Below, in pieces: positions 37,231 through 46,878 of a stretch of DNA of 64,000 bases. Below the pieces are notes generated by a model. The model saw only the letters and a list, made by a program, of their open reading frames with translations. It made no database searches and was not told the origin of the DNA. The stretch spans positions 1 through 64,000 of the forward strand of contig NZ_CP036427.1 in assembly GCF_007752535.1 (NCBI RefSeq). Direction: 5' to 3'. Every line of letters begins with the position of its first letter. The first letter of the stretch is position 1. The position numbers were made by a program, and so were the translations under genes. Source of the DNA: Tautonia plasticadhaerens (lineage in GTDB: Bacteria > Planctomycetota > Planctomycetia > Isosphaerales > Isosphaeraceae).

Positions 37231-38613
37231 TCAGGGGGGCGTGATCGACCCCTCGACGACCACCTGCGCCCCGTCGTCGGGCCCGAGCACCAGCCCGTAC
37301 CGCCTGGCCCGCGACCGCGCCCCGGCGGGGCGGGCCAGCCGCACCCGGCCGAAGAGCGTGGCGAGCAGGACCTTCATCTCGTAGAGCGCGAACGGCATTC
37401 CCAGGCAGACCCGGTTGCCGCCCCCGAAGGGGAACCACTCGTGCGGACCGTACTTCCGCCCCAGGAACCGTTCCGGGCGGAACTGCTCCGGCTCGGGGTA
37501 GAGCTCCTCGCGGCGGTGGACCAGGTAGGAGCACGGGCAGAGGACCACGCCGGGCGGGTACTCCCGCCCGCCCGCCGAGAACGGCCGCACGGCCTTGCGC
37601 ACCACGAAGGGGACCACCGGGCTGTGCCGCAGGCTCTCGCGGATCGCCGCGTCGAGGTACTCCAGCGCCGGCAGCTGCTCGGCCCCGGGCGGCCCGCCGC
37701 CGGTGACCCGACGCAGCTCGTCGCCGATGCGATCGACGACCTCCGGGCGCGGCACGAGGTCGACCAGCGCCCAGGCCAGCGCCAGGGCGGTCGTGTCGTG
37801 GCCGGCGATCAGGATCGTGATCAGCGCGTCGCGGACCTCGCGGTCCGCCAGCGGCGAGCCGTCCTCGTGCGTCGCCGCGAGCAGGTCGTCGAGCACGTTC
37901 GCGCCGCCCGAAGCTCGCTCGCCCCTCCGCCGGGCGGCGATGAAGGCGTAGAGGTCGTCGTCGAGGTCGGCGAGCTGCCGGAACAGCGGCACCCACCGCG
38001 ACCCGCTCAGCCGTTGGATCGGGACGACGGTCATCATCACCAGGGCGTACCGCTGGCGGCCGTTGGAGAGGAATCGCTCCATCTTTCGCTCGAAGCGGTC
38101 CATCTCCGGGCCGGGGGCCAGGCCCATCGCCGTGCGGAGGATGACCCGCAGCGTGATCCGCCGCATCTCCGGCAGGGCGGGGAACGGCGAACCGGGCGGC
38201 CAGGCCCGGATGGCCTCGAGCGTCTCCAGCCGCATGGCGTCGAAGAAGGCCCGCATCCGCTCGCCCTTGAGCGGCGGGACCAGGACGCGGCGCTGCCGGG
38301 CGTGCGGGACCTCGTCGAGCACCAGCACCGAGTGCCGGCCGACCGTCGCTGTGAACAGCTCATTAGCTTCGCCCGAGTGGAGCACGTCCGGGTCGGCGCG
38401 GAAGACCTCGCGGACGGCCTCCGGGTCGGAGAGCATGACGAAGCGGCCGTTGCCGGCGATGTCCAGCGTGAAGGCGTCGCCGAAGCGGCGGTGGCACTCC
38501 TCGAGCAGCCCGAGCGGGTCGCCCGCGAAGCGGACGAGCTGCCACCAGGTCGGCGACGTGGGCCCGGGCGGCAGCGCGGGCACGGAGGACGGAGAGGCGA
38601 GCGTCCGGGGCAT
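37231..38613 (-). CDS. Cytochrome P450
   Basis: 460 residues from 38613 (MPRTLASPSSVPALPPGP); an earlier ATG in the same frame (38655) is possible. Standard P450 landmarks: the I-helix oxygen motif AGHDTT, the K-helix ESLRHSP (ExxR), and the haem loop FPFGGGNRVCLGMPFALYEM with Cys as fifth ligand. The Pro-rich N-terminus without a membrane anchor suggests a soluble bacterial enzyme of the CYP102/CYP4-like (fatty-acid hydroxylase) class. A redox partner gene is not nearby. It converges on the isochorismatase-like gene with a 63-base gap. Confidence 0.93.
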   Translation of the reverse strand: MPRTLASPSSVPALPPGPTSPTWWQLVRFAGDPLGLLEECHRRFGDAFTLDIAGNGRFVMLSDPEAVREVFRADPDVLHSGEANELFTATVGRHSVLVLDEVPHARQRRVLVPPLKGERMRAFFDAMRLETLEAIRAWPPGSPFPALPEMRRITLRVILRTAMGLAPGPEMDRFERKMERFLSNGRQRYALVMMTVVPIQRLSGSRWVPLFRQLADLDDDLYAFIAARRRGERASGGANVLDDLLAATHEDGSPLADREVRDALITILIAGHDTTALALAWALVDLVPRPEVVDRIGDELRRVTGGGPPGAEQLPALEYLDAAIRESLRHSPVVPFVVRKAVRPFSAGGREYPPGVVLCPCSYLVHRREELYPEPEQFRPERFLGRKYGPHEWFPFGGGNRVCLGMPFALYEMKVLLATLFGRVRLARPAGARSRARRYGLVLGPDDGAQVVVEGSITPP

Positions 38614-38859
38614 GGGTCCTGTCCTGCGGGCAGGGCGAGTCTGGAGGAACACCATCCCGCGTCCGGGGTCACGGGCGAACGTCGGGATCCTCCCCATTGT
38701 TCACGAGGCGACCGGGCCGTTCGATCACAAACCGGGCCGCGATGGTCGCAGGGAGCGTCCTGAAGCCGCTGGCCGCTGGCCCGAGGAGGACGAGTCGCCT
38801 CACGGCACGTCCGGTGCGCCGCGTCCTTCGACGGCCGCGTCGCCTCGGCGCTCGCCTGT

Positions 38860-39220
38860 CGGTCTCGGCCAGTCCAGGTGGCGGTAGAGTTAGTCGAACG
38901 TGCCCTCACCGTTGATCGTGTGGCCGCCATTGAAGAACTCGATGGCTGTCCGGTCGGAGAGCCCGAGGTTGTCGTAGACCCATCGCACCATCGCGTACTC
39001 CACCGCCACCCACTCGTCGGGGGCGAGGCCTTCGTGGTGGCCGCGATCGACTATGAACGGCCGGGGCACCATCAAGTACGCCAATTCCGCGCAGTTGAAC
39101 GTATTACTCATGTTGAAGTAGGTAAACTCACACTCTATGGTGAACATGAAGCTGTAGTCGCTGTCGGTCGAAGCGACCTTGCCCGTCGAGTCGTTGAAGT
39201 CGCCCGAGCAGATCGACAGA
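38860..39220 (-). pseudogene. Alpha/beta hydrolase, C-terminal fragment (piece 3 of 3)
   Basis: Reads YLSICSGDFNDSTGK, FTYFNMSNTFNCAELAYLMV, PRPFIVDRGHHEGLAPDEWV and HTINGEGTFD, the C-terminal third of a planctomycete alpha/beta (dienelactone-like) hydrolase with the catalytic His region. A TAA at 38890-38892 replaces an expected Phe; after it the frame goes on to LYRHLDWP, the normal end. Its 5' neighbour in the ancestral gene is the fragment ending at 44095. The break is occupied by an IS5-type and an IS701-type element. Not functional. Confidence 0.85.
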
Positions 39221-39223
39221 TAA

Positions 39224-40130
39224 GAAGCCCTGACAAAACCGTGTGGCATGGAGTTTGCGCCCTGGTGCTGTTTTCCTCCGAACCGAAGGAGACACCACCA
39301 TGGCGAGCGCCCACATGCCGGACGAGTTCTTCGATCTGGTTGCCCACCACCTGCCGCCGGAACCGGCCATCGGCCCCTACGGCGGGCGTCCGCCGATCGG
39401 GCACCGGGTCGCCCTGCGTGTCATCTGGTTCGTCCTGGCCACCGGCAATCGCTGGGAGGATGTCCCGCAGGAACTCGGCTGCTCAGGTCGCACCGCCCAT
39501 CGCCGGCTGCGGGCCTGGGAGGAGGCCGGCATCTGGGACCGCCTCCATGCCGACCTGCTGAGGCTGCTCCGCAAGGCTGGCAAGCTGGAGACCGACACGG
39601 TGGTCGTCGACGGCGTGACGGTGCGGGCCTTCGGCGGCGGCGAGGCGACCGGCCCGAGCCCCGTCGACCGCAGCAGGAAGGGCACGAAGCACACGGTGAT
39701 GGTCAGTCGCACCGGAGTGCCGCTGGCGATCCGCACCGCCGGGGCCAACGAGAGCGACCACCGCCAGATCATCCCGCTGGTGCTCGACTTCCCGAGCGTC
39801 GCCGGCAAACCGGGCAGGCCGAAGCAGTTGCCGGATGACCTGTATGCCGACCGGGGCTACGACAGCGAGGGGACGAGGGCGTTACTGCGTTGGATAGGCA
39901 TCGAGCCGCACATCGCCAAGCGTCGGACACCGCACGGCAGCGGGCTGGGCAAGGTCCGCTGGGTGGTGGAGCGGACGATCGGCTGGATCAAGGGCCTGCG
40001 GCGGATGCGGGTGCGGTACGACCGGCTGGGGGTGATCCAGGACGCCTGGACGACCCTGGCGGCCTGTGTCATCTGCTTCCGTATCCTCCACCAGGATGTG
40101 ATGTGATTCACCCGGTTTTGTCAGGGCTTC
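39224..40130 (+). mobile_element. IS5-family element, complete (907 bp)
   Basis: Perfect inverted ends: GAAGCCCTGACAAAACCG at 39224-39241 and its complement at 40113-40130. Flanked by TAA on both sides (39221-39223 and 40131-40133), a 3-bp T-N-A duplication as made by the IS1031 group of the IS5 family. It encodes one intact transposase. It sits inside the alpha/beta hydrolase pseudogene. Confidence 0.9.
39300..40106 (+). CDS. IS5-family transposase
   Basis: 268 residues from the ATG at 39300 with AAGGAG about 9 bases upstream. The DUF4096/HTH N-terminus (MPDEFFDLVAHHLPPEPAIG; GHRVALRVIWFVLATGNRWE) is followed by the DDE domain: VVVDGVTVRAFGGG (first Asp), DDLYADRGYDSEGTRALLRW (second Asp), and RWVVERTIGWIKGLRRMRVR (Glu). 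All catalytic segments are present and the frame is intact, so this copy could still be active. Confidence 0.92.
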   Translation: MASAHMPDEFFDLVAHHLPPEPAIGPYGGRPPIGHRVALRVIWFVLATGNRWEDVPQELGCSGRTAHRRLRAWEEAGIWDRLHADLLRLLRKAGKLETDTVVVDGVTVRAFGGGEATGPSPVDRSRKGTKHTVMVSRTGVPLAIRTAGANESDHRQIIPLVLDFPSVAGKPGRPKQLPDDLYADRGYDSEGTRALLRWIGIEPHIAKRRTPHGSGLGKVRWVVERTIGWIKGLRRMRVRYDRLGVIQDAWTTLAACVICFRILHQDVM

Positions 40131-40187
40131 TAATGCTACTCCGTTAAATCATACGAACGATCGACTGCTGCGGTTCGTACCGAGGGT

Positions 40188-41276
40188 ATGAACCGGACCT
40201 ACACCCCCGACTTAAACCCCGACGTCCTCGACCGCCTCGCCGCGTATGCCGCCTCCTTCCGCGCCGACTTCAACCGGCCCCGCCAGGCCGCCTGGTGCGG
40301 CGTCTACCTCCGCGGCCTGGTCCAGGACGGGGACCGCAAGAGCGTCGAGCCGATGGCCGCCCGCGTCCCCCTGTCGGAGGGGCTCGACGTCGCCGACCCC
40401 GACCAGGCCCTGCAGCAGTTCCTCGGCCAGAGCACCTGGGACGAGCAAGCGGTCCTGAGCCGCTACCGGGCCACGATGGCGGCGAAGTTCGCCGACCCGG
40501 CCGGCATCTTCGTGATCGATGACACCACCTTCCCCAAGCAGGGCACGCACTCCGTCGGCGTGCAGCGGCAGTACTGCGGCGCCCTGGGCAAGAAGGCCAA
40601 CTGCCAGTGCGCCGTCAGCGTCCACTACGTCGCCCCGAGGGGGCACTACCCGCTGAACATGCGGCTCTACCTCCCGGAGGGCTGGCTGGCCGACCCGAAG
40701 CGACTGGATAAGGCCAAGGTGCCCGAGGCCGAGCGGCGGTCGCTGACCAAGGGTCAGATCGCCCTGGAGTTGCTCGACCGCATCCGCGCCGAAGGGCTGC
40801 CGGGCGGGCTCGTCGTGGCCGACAGCGGCTACGGCGTCTCGGGCCCGTTCCGCGACGGCCTGGCCGAGCGGGGCCTGCACTACGTCGTCGGCGTGACCGA
40901 CGAGATGCTGGTCTTCACCGAGGAGCCGAGGTGGGACGAGCCCAAGGCCGGGACGGGCGGGCGGCCGCAGAAGCGGCGTCGCCTGGCCGAGGGCTCGCCC
41001 CGGCCGGTGGGCCTGAAGGAGCTGGCGGCGCGGACGCCGCGCCGGAAGGTGACGTGGCGGGAGGGGACCAAGGGCCCGATGTGGGGCCGATTCGCCTGGC
41101 TGCGCGTTTGGCCGGGCCAGGGATGGGCGACAGGCGATTGCGCCGGGGCGGAGCCGATCTGGCTGCTGATCGAGGAGCAGGCCGACGGCAAGCTGAAGTA
41201 CGCCTTCAGCAACCTCCCGGCCGATACCAGCCGGATCCGCGCGGTGCGCCTGTGGCGGAGTCGCTGGCCGGTGGAG
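40188..41276 (+). pseudogene. IS701-family transposase, N-terminal part
   Basis: Starts at 40188 (MNRTYTPDLNPDVLDRLAAY). It carries the IS701 DDE signatures IFVIDDTTFPKQGTHSVGVQ (first Asp) and LVVADSGYGVSGPFRDGLAE (second Asp). The match stops at VRLWRSRWPVE (41276); the expected continuation, GYQQMKEELGLDHHEGRSW, is found at 43789. The frame stays open to 41360 but reads into the insert. The Glu-bearing C-terminal part is therefore separated and this copy is inactive. Confidence 0.87.
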
Positions 41277-41411
41277 ACGTGCCAAGCAGACTGCACCTCA
41301 AGCGACCGGTGGTGCAGCACCCCCGGCGGCGGTTACGATCAGCGCCGCCGCGCTGCTTGAGCTGGCGGCGTGGTGCCGACATCACCTGACCTCGGCATCG
41401 GGAGACATCGC

Positions 41412-41602
41412 ATGTCCGTCGCCCCCCGTCACAACGCTCCCCCCCGCGCCTGACGACGGCGCCCTGCCCACCGCCGACGGTCGCACCGACGATCTGGGCC
41501 CGCCTGCCGGCCGACCGGCAGCGACAGCTCCGCGACCTGCTCGGCCAACTCCTCGCCAGGCTCCTGGCGGCCACCCGAAGCGAGGAGGCCGGCCATGAGT
41601 GA
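41412..41602 (+). pseudogene. Small frame upstream of the recombinase, frameshifted
   Basis: The ATG at 41412 gives MSVAPRHNAPPRA then stop. One additional C in the run of seven C at about 41439-41445 would join it to a frame reading PTVAPTIWARLPADRQRQLR and ending EEAGHE, whose TGA overlaps the recombinase start by eight bases. The second part has a helical composition like a real protein and couples directly to the recombinase gene. I infer a ~63-residue partner broken by a single indel, or a sequencing slip in the C run. Confidence 0.45.
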
Positions 41603-43712
41603 CGCAACCCGCTCGCCCAAGCTCCGGCCCTGGCATCTCGACCGGGCGGCCTTCGTCTACGTCCGCCAATCCACACCCCAGCAGGTGCTCGACCACCGCG
41701 AGTCCACCGACCGGCAGTACGCCCTGGCCGACCGCGCCGTCGCCCTCGGGTGGCCACGGGACCGCGTCACCACGATCGACGACGACCTGGGCAAGAGCGG
41801 CCAGTCGATCGAGGGCCGGCCCGGGTTCCAGCGGCTGCTGGCCGAGGTGGCGCTCGACAACGTCGGGCTGATCCTCGGCCTGGAGATGAGCCGGCTGGCC
41901 CGGTCCAACCGCGACTGGCACCAGCTGCTCGAGCTCTGCGCCCGCTTCCGCGTGCTCCTGGCCGACGCCGACGCCGTCTACGACCCGGCCGACCACAACG
42001 ACAGGCTCCTGCTGGGCCTGCACGGCATGTTGAACGAGGCAGAACTTCATGTCATCAAGGAGCGGATGTGCCAGGGCCGGCTCAACAAGGCCCGCCGGGG
42101 CGAGCCGATGGGCTCCCCGCCGCTGGGCTACGTACGCCTCGCCTCGGGCGAGTGGGCGATCGACCCCGACGAGCAGGTCCAGGCGACCGTGCGGCTGATC
42201 TTCGACCGGTTCGACCGCGAGGGTACCCTGCACGGCCTGCTCCGCTACCTGGTCCACCACGGGGTCCGCATCCCGATCCGACCCCGCCACGGCCCCAACC
42301 GCGGCGGGTTGGAGTGGCGGCGGCCGAACCGCCCGACGCTGTCGAACGTCCTGCACCACCCGGCCTACGCCGGTGCCTACCGGTTCGGCCACCGGGAGGT
42401 CGACCCGCGGCGCAAGCGGCCCGGGCGGCCCGACACCGGCAAGCTGGTCCGCCGCCCGGAGGAGTGCCTGGTGCTGATCCGCGACCGGCTGCCGGCCTAC
42501 ATCACCTGGGAGCGGTTCTGTGACAACCAGGAGCGGCTGGAGGCCAACCGGGCCCGCCGGGACCGCCCCGGCGCGCCGCGGCAGGGGGCCTCGCTGCTGG
42601 CCGGACTCCTGCGGTGCGGGCGGTGCGGCCGGCGGATGCTCGTGCGGTACTCGGGGGCGACGGGCCGGTACAGCTACACCTGTGCCCGCGGGGCGGCCGA
42701 CCACGCCGAGCCGATCTGCCAGAGCCTCTCCGGGCCGGCGCTCGACGGGCTGGTCGCCGGCCGGGTCCTGGCGGCGGTGGAGCCGGCGGCGCTGGAGGCG
42801 AGCTTGGCGGCGGTGGCCGAGGTCGAGCGCGAGCGGTCCGAGCTGGCCCGGCACTGGCGGCTCCGCCTCGAACGCGCCGGCTGCGAGGCCGACCGCGCGG
42901 CCCGGCAGTACCAGGCCTGCGAGCCGGAGAATCGCCTGGTCGGCCGCGAGTTGGAGCGGCGCTGGGAGGAGGCGTTGAGGGCGCAGCGGCGCCTCGAGGA
43001 CGAGCACGAGCGGTGGCGGGGGTCGGCCCCCGGTCGGCTCTCACCGGACGACGAGCGGACGATCCGGTCGCTGGCCGGCGACTTGCCGGCGGTGTGGCAG
43101 GCGACGACGACGACGCCCGCCGAGCGGCAGCGGATCGCCCGACTCCTGATTGACCACGTGTCCGTCACCGTGGACAAGGCGAGCGAGCGGGTCGATGTGA
43201 CGCTCCACTGGTCCGGCGGCATGACCGAGTCGCACGCCATGTCCCGGCCGGTGAAGCGGTACGACCTCCTGGCCGACTACCCCCGACTGGTCGAGCGACT
43301 GCGGGGATGGCGCGCCGAGCGGCTCAGCCCGGCGGCGATGGCCGAGCGGCTCAACGTCGAGGGGTTCCGTCCCCCGAAGCGGGCCGAGCGGTTCACGCGG
43401 GGGATGGTGCAACGGCTGCTCTGGCACCTGGGGCTGGCCCGCACGCCCTTCGGCAGCCCGGCCGGCCTCGGCCGCGACGAATACCGGCCGTCGTCGCTGG
43501 CGCGTCGGCTGGGGGTGTCGCGAGACACGGTGCGGCGATGGGTGCGGGTCGGGTGGTTGACGGCGCATCGCGACGCCCAGGGCCACCACGTGATCTGGGC
43601 CGACGGGTCCGAGCTGCGGCGGCTGCGCGAGCTCCGCCGGCTGCCGCGGACGTGGGCGAACAAGGGGCGGCTTGCCGAACTGACCAGACCGAGGCCGCGC
43701 CCGGGACGGTAG
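41595..43712 (+). CDS. Large serine recombinase
   Basis: 705 residues with GAGGAGG 8 bases before the ATG. The resolvase domain comes first (AFVYVRQSTPQQVLDHREST, with the Ser of VRQS as nucleophile; VGLILGLEMSRLARSNRDW). A recombinase domain follows (GSPPLGYVRLASGEW; LHGLLRYLVHHGVRIP). A zinc ribbon, LLRCGRCGRRMLVR with a second Cys pair in YSYTCARGA, is followed by a coiled coil of ~100 residues. A C-terminal MerR-like HTH (SLARRLGVSRDTVRRWVRVG) is extra compared with plain resolvases. Strand exchange occurs through a Ser-DNA bond without replication. All key parts look intact. Confidence 0.9.
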   Translation: MSDATRSPKLRPWHLDRAAFVYVRQSTPQQVLDHRESTDRQYALADRAVALGWPRDRVTTIDDDLGKSGQSIEGRPGFQRLLAEVALDNVGLILGLEMSRLARSNRDWHQLLELCARFRVLLADADAVYDPADHNDRLLLGLHGMLNEAELHVIKERMCQGRLNKARRGEPMGSPPLGYVRLASGEWAIDPDEQVQATVRLIFDRFDREGTLHGLLRYLVHHGVRIPIRPRHGPNRGGLEWRRPNRPTLSNVLHHPAYAGAYRFGHREVDPRRKRPGRPDTGKLVRRPEECLVLIRDRLPAYITWERFCDNQERLEANRARRDRPGAPRQGASLLAGLLRCGRCGRRMLVRYSGATGRYSYTCARGAADHAEPICQSLSGPALDGLVAGRVLAAVEPAALEASLAAVAEVERERSELARHWRLRLERAGCEADRAARQYQACEPENRLVGRELERRWEEALRAQRRLEDEHERWRGSAPGRLSPDDERTIRSLAGDLPAVWQATTTTPAERQRIARLLIDHVSVTVDKASERVDVTLHWSGGMTESHAMSRPVKRYDLLADYPRLVERLRGWRAERLSPAAMAERLNVEGFRPPKRAERFTRGMVQRLLWHLGLARTPFGSPAGLGRDEYRPSSLARRLGVSRDTVRRWVRVGWLTAHRDAQGHHVIWADGSELRRLRELRRLPRTWANKGRLAELTRPRPRPGR

Positions 43713-43717
43713 AGTGA

Positions 43718-43750
43718 GGGCGGCCCGGCTCAGGGCGAGCCGGGCCGCCC
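43718..43750 (+). terminator. Perfect 14-bp hairpin after the recombinase gene
   Basis: Stem GGGCGGCCCGGCTC (43718-43731) with its exact complement at 43737-43750, 5-base loop AGGGC, six bases after the recombinase stop. No T-run follows. Either a terminator or part of the element's recombination site. Confidence 0.55.
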
Positions 43751-43787
43751 CATCGCGCTCTTGGAGGGCATTATGGCTGGAACATCG

Positions 43788-44088
43788 AGCTCGGGTACCA
43801 GCAGATGAAGGAGGAACTGGGGCTGGACCACCACGAGGGCCGCTCGTGGCGGGGCTTCCACCATCACGCCTGCCTGGTGATGTTGGCCTTCGGGTTCCTC
43901 ACCCTGGAGCGACGCCGAGCCCGTCGGGGGCGATCCCGGCCGGGCAAAAAGGGGGAGGCCGAGCGCCGGTGATCACGGTGCCGGCGATCCGCCGGGCGTT
44001 GCAGCGGCTGCTGGCGCCGGTCAGCCGGCCGGACTGCGCGCACTGCCGGCCCTGGCTCACCCGCTCCAAGACCAAGCTAACGGAGTAG
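43788..44088 (+). pseudogene. IS701-family transposase, C-terminal part
   Basis: LGYQQMKEELGLDHHEGRSW carries the Glu of the DDE triad and continues GFHHHACLVMLAFGFLTLER. After GKKGEAERR the frame stops at 43971; the family's end (VITVPAIRRALQRLLAPVSR, then CAHCRPWL) is found in another frame up to 44088, so there is also a frameshift near 43950. It is the missing end of the transposase starting at 40188. Confidence 0.82.
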
Positions 44089-44094
44089 TACTAA

Positions 44095-45371
44095 GCGGCG
44101 GCACGCGCACCGCCGTCTCGCCCCCGTAGCTCAGGCCGTAGAAGGCGATCCGGCCCGGGTCGCCGAACGGCAGCGTGGCGAGCCAGTCGAAGATCTGACG
44201 GTGCTGCGCCGTGATGTTCGAGAACATCGAGAGCTTGACCGGGTTGCCCTTGAGGTTGAGCATCCGGTAGAGGTCCTCGCCTCGGTAGAGGTTGTGCGGC
44301 GCGAAGGTGACGAAGCCGCGCCCTCCAGCCGGGCGGCGAAGTCGCGATAGGCCGGCAGCTCCCCCTCGATCACGTCGCTGGGCAGGCGGTTTCGCCCATG
44401 CTGCCAGACGACGACCGGCCGCCGCTTGCCCTACGGGATCTCCTTGGGCACCAGCAGGACGCCCCAGGCGAAGACGTCGGGGTACACGTCGAGCATCACC
44501 TCTTAGCCGCTCCACGTCGGTGTGTCGTAGACCCGTCGCGAGCGCGGGTCGGGCGGCAGCACCGGGTCGTCGATGCGGCCGAGGACCTCCGCGGCGAGGA
44601 CCTCCTTGAACGGCGCGACCTCGCGGGCGAAGACCTCGGCGGACTGCTCCGGGAGGCGGAACATGCGGAAACGCTCGCTGCGCGGGGCCAGGGTGCGGAT
44701 CAGCGTGGTGTGCTCGAGGAAGAAGCCGTCGCGCGTCTGGTCGGCGCCGCGGAGCAGGCGCTGGACGTAGTCCTCCAGCACTCGGACCTGGCGGCGCTGT
44801 CGCTCCTGCGGCGAAAAGCCTTCTCGCCGGTCGCTCGACGCCGCCTCGGGTAACACCAGCGTCGAGCGGATGCCGATGAGCTCGACGAACTGCCACGCGG
44901 CCTCAGGGCCGAAGAAGTTGCGCACCGCCTCGCCGTCACCGTGGACGAGGGCGCGTGGCTGGAAGCCCGCGGCCAGCAGCGCCTCGAGCCGCGCCCATTC
45001 GGCGCGGACCTCGTCCAGGGTCGGCATCCGAGCCCACCCACTGCAGCCCCGCCGCGCCGCCCCTCGGGCACGGCGGGCGGTTCCTCGACGCGCGGCCCGA
45101 CGCTGTCCTCGACCACCAGGGCGCGCGGCGCGATCAGCGTCGCGATCTCGGCGTTGCCGGACTCGGAGAGTAGGCCCCAGACGTTGCGATCGATTGGCTC
45201 GGCCCAAAGCCGCTCCCGCGGGCCGAATTAGCCGCTGACCAAGGCGGCGTCGATCCGCTCGTCGGCGGCCGCGGCGTAGAAGGCGATCAAGCCGCCCTCG
45301 CCGTAGCCGGCGACGCCGACCTTCGCATCCGGCCCCGCACGCTGCTCAATCCAGTCGAGTGCGGCCAGGAC
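44095..45371 (-). pseudogene. Alpha/beta hydrolase, middle fragment (piece 2 of 3)
   Basis: Reading on the minus strand: VLAALDWIEQRAGPDAKVGV and AGYGEGGLIAFYAAAADERI (an elbow-like Gly-Tyr-Gly motif), a TAA at 45228-45230 in place of Tyr, then FGPRERLWAEPIDRNVWGLL. After a frameshift near 45045 the frame MPTLDEVRAEWARLEALLAA runs to YDTPTWSG and a TAA at 44503-44505 (Tyr again), then a TAG at 44431-44433. A further frameshift near 44318 leads to GRGFVTFAPHNLYRGEDLYR and IAFYGLSYGGETAVRVP, with the Ser nucleophile. Three stops and two frameshifts: the gene was dead well before or after the insertions. Confidence 0.85.
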
Positions 45372-45375
45372 CTAA

Positions 45376-46875
45376 TACTACAGCGCAGGTCGGTCCTCTC
45401 TTCTACGCCGCGATGGCTTCGGGTACAAGAGCGATCATTCGTGAGTCCCGCCGGACCTCCCGAGGCGATCGCTCGTGGACGAACACCAACTCCTGGCCCT
45501 CAAGCCCGAACTCGACCGCTTCCTCGACCGCTTCGCCCCCCTCTTCGGCCGCGACGAGAATCAGGTCCACGCCCGCCGCTTCGTCCAGGGGCTGCTCCAC
45601 GGCGGCGAGCGTCGCAGCATCGAGAACATCGCCCAGGCGACCAGCGGCGGCCCGGTGCGCTCGCTGCAAGCCTTCATCAGCACCGGCGCCTGGTCCGATG
45701 GCGCGATCCTCAGGCAGATGCGCGGCGCGGTCCTGGAGCTGCTGGCCGATGACGACGCCGCCTGGAATGCCGCCGAGACCGGGTTCCCCAAGAAGGGGAC
45801 CAAGTCCGTCGGCGTCAGGCGGCAGTACTCCGGCACGCTGGGGCGGACCGACAACTGCCAGGTCGCCGTCTTCGCCGACTACTGCTCGGCCAAGGGCCAC
45901 ACCTTCCTCGATCGGCGGCTGTTCCTGCCCGAGGAGTGGGCCGGCGACGGCGAACGCCGCGAGGAGGCCGGGGTGCCCGCCGGCGTGATCTTCCGCACCA
46001 AGCCGGAATTGGCCCTGGCGATGGCCGCCGACGCGGTCGCCGAGGGGGTGCCGTTCCGCTGGGTCGGCGGCGACGGCGTCTACGGCGACAGCCCGACCTT
46101 CGTGCAGGGCGTCCGGCAACTCGGCAAGCGGTACGTGCTGGACAGCTCGGCCGATGCCCGGGTCTGGACCGGCGAGCCGCGGGTGATCCCGCCCGAGGAG
46201 CGGCCCAGGCCGAGGCGCGGACGCCCGTGCACCCAGCCGCTGGTCGTCGGGGAGGCGAAGCGTGTCGACGAGGTGGTCGCCGCCCTGCCGGCGACGGCCT
46301 GGCGCCGGCTGACGGTGGCCGAGGGGAGTCAGGGGCCGCGGGTCTACGAATACGCCGAGCTGTGGGCCTGGTTCAGCGAAGGGGGCCTGCCCGGCCCGCG
46401 CGAGCGGCTGCTTGTGCGTCGGTCGCTGGGGCAGGAGCCGGAGCTGAAGTATCACCGCTCCCACGCCCCGGCGGAGGTCCCGCTGTCGAAGTTGGCGCAG
46501 GTCCGGGCGACGCGGTGGACGATCGAGGAGGACATCCAGTCGGCCAAGGGGGAATGCGGCCTGGACGAGTACGAGACCCGGGGCTGGGTCGGCTGGCATC
46601 ACCACACGGCGTTGTCGATGCTGGCCCTGGCATTCCTGGTGCTCCAGCGGGTGCGGCTGGGGGGGAAAAGCGTCGCAGATGAGCGTGCCGGAGGTGCGTG
46701 CCCTGCTGGTGCACTTGCTGGAGGTGCGGGCGTGGGACGTCGAGGAGATCCTGCGGTGGTCGGCGTGGCGCCGCGAGCGGAACCGGCGGGCCGCCGTCAG
46801 TCACCGCAAGCGGAGGCTTGCCGAACTGCGGCGACGCGGCGTAAAAAGTAGGGCGAGAGAACCTGCGCTGTAATA
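45376..46875 (+). mobile_element. IS701-family element, second type (1.5 kb)
   Basis: Ends TACTACAGCGCAGGT (45376-45390) and its complement with one mismatch (46861-46875). Flanks are CTAA (45372-45375) and CTAG (46876-46879), both YTAR but not identical, so either one has mutated or the right flank was replaced by the next insertion. Different in sequence from the IS701-type element at 40134. Confidence 0.82.
45475..46873 (+). pseudogene. IS701-family transposase with C-terminal frameshift
   Basis: GTG start at 45475. The frame is open through FAPLFGRDENQVHARRFVQG, AWNAAETGFPKKGTKSVGVR (region of first Asp), VGGDGVYGDSPTFVQGVRQL (second Asp) and WTIEEDIQSAKGECGLDEYE (Glu), so the whole catalytic domain is uninterrupted. 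At a run of seven G and four A near 46668 it leaves the family frame; the proper end (MSVPEVRALLVHLLEVRAWD and on to 46873) is one frame over. The catalytic core may still be made, with a wrong tail of about 60 residues. A sequencing slip in the G run is also possible. Confidence 0.75.
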
Positions 46876-46878
46876 CTA

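Larger units (their letters stand above)
41277..43787 (+). mobile_element. Serine-recombinase element inserted in IS701
   Basis: About 2.51 kb bounded by the two halves of the IS701 transposase. GAG precedes both junctions (41274-41276 and 43785-43787), perhaps a 3-base crossover. There are no terminal inverted repeats, as expected for serine-recombinase (IS607-like or larger) elements. It carries a broken small frame, a large serine recombinase and a perfect hairpin near the right end. Exact limits could be off by a few bases. Confidence 0.7.
40134..44090 (+). mobile_element. IS701-family element interrupted by a serine-recombinase element
   Basis: Ends TGCTACTCCGTTA (40134-40146) and its near-complement at 44078-44090 (12 of 13). 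CTAA at 40130-40133 and 44091-44094 is the 4-bp YTAR duplication expected for IS701. The left CTAA is made of the last base of the IS5 element plus its TAA duplication, so IS701 came second. The transposase gene was later split at 41276 by a ~2.5-kb insertion. Confidence 0.85.
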
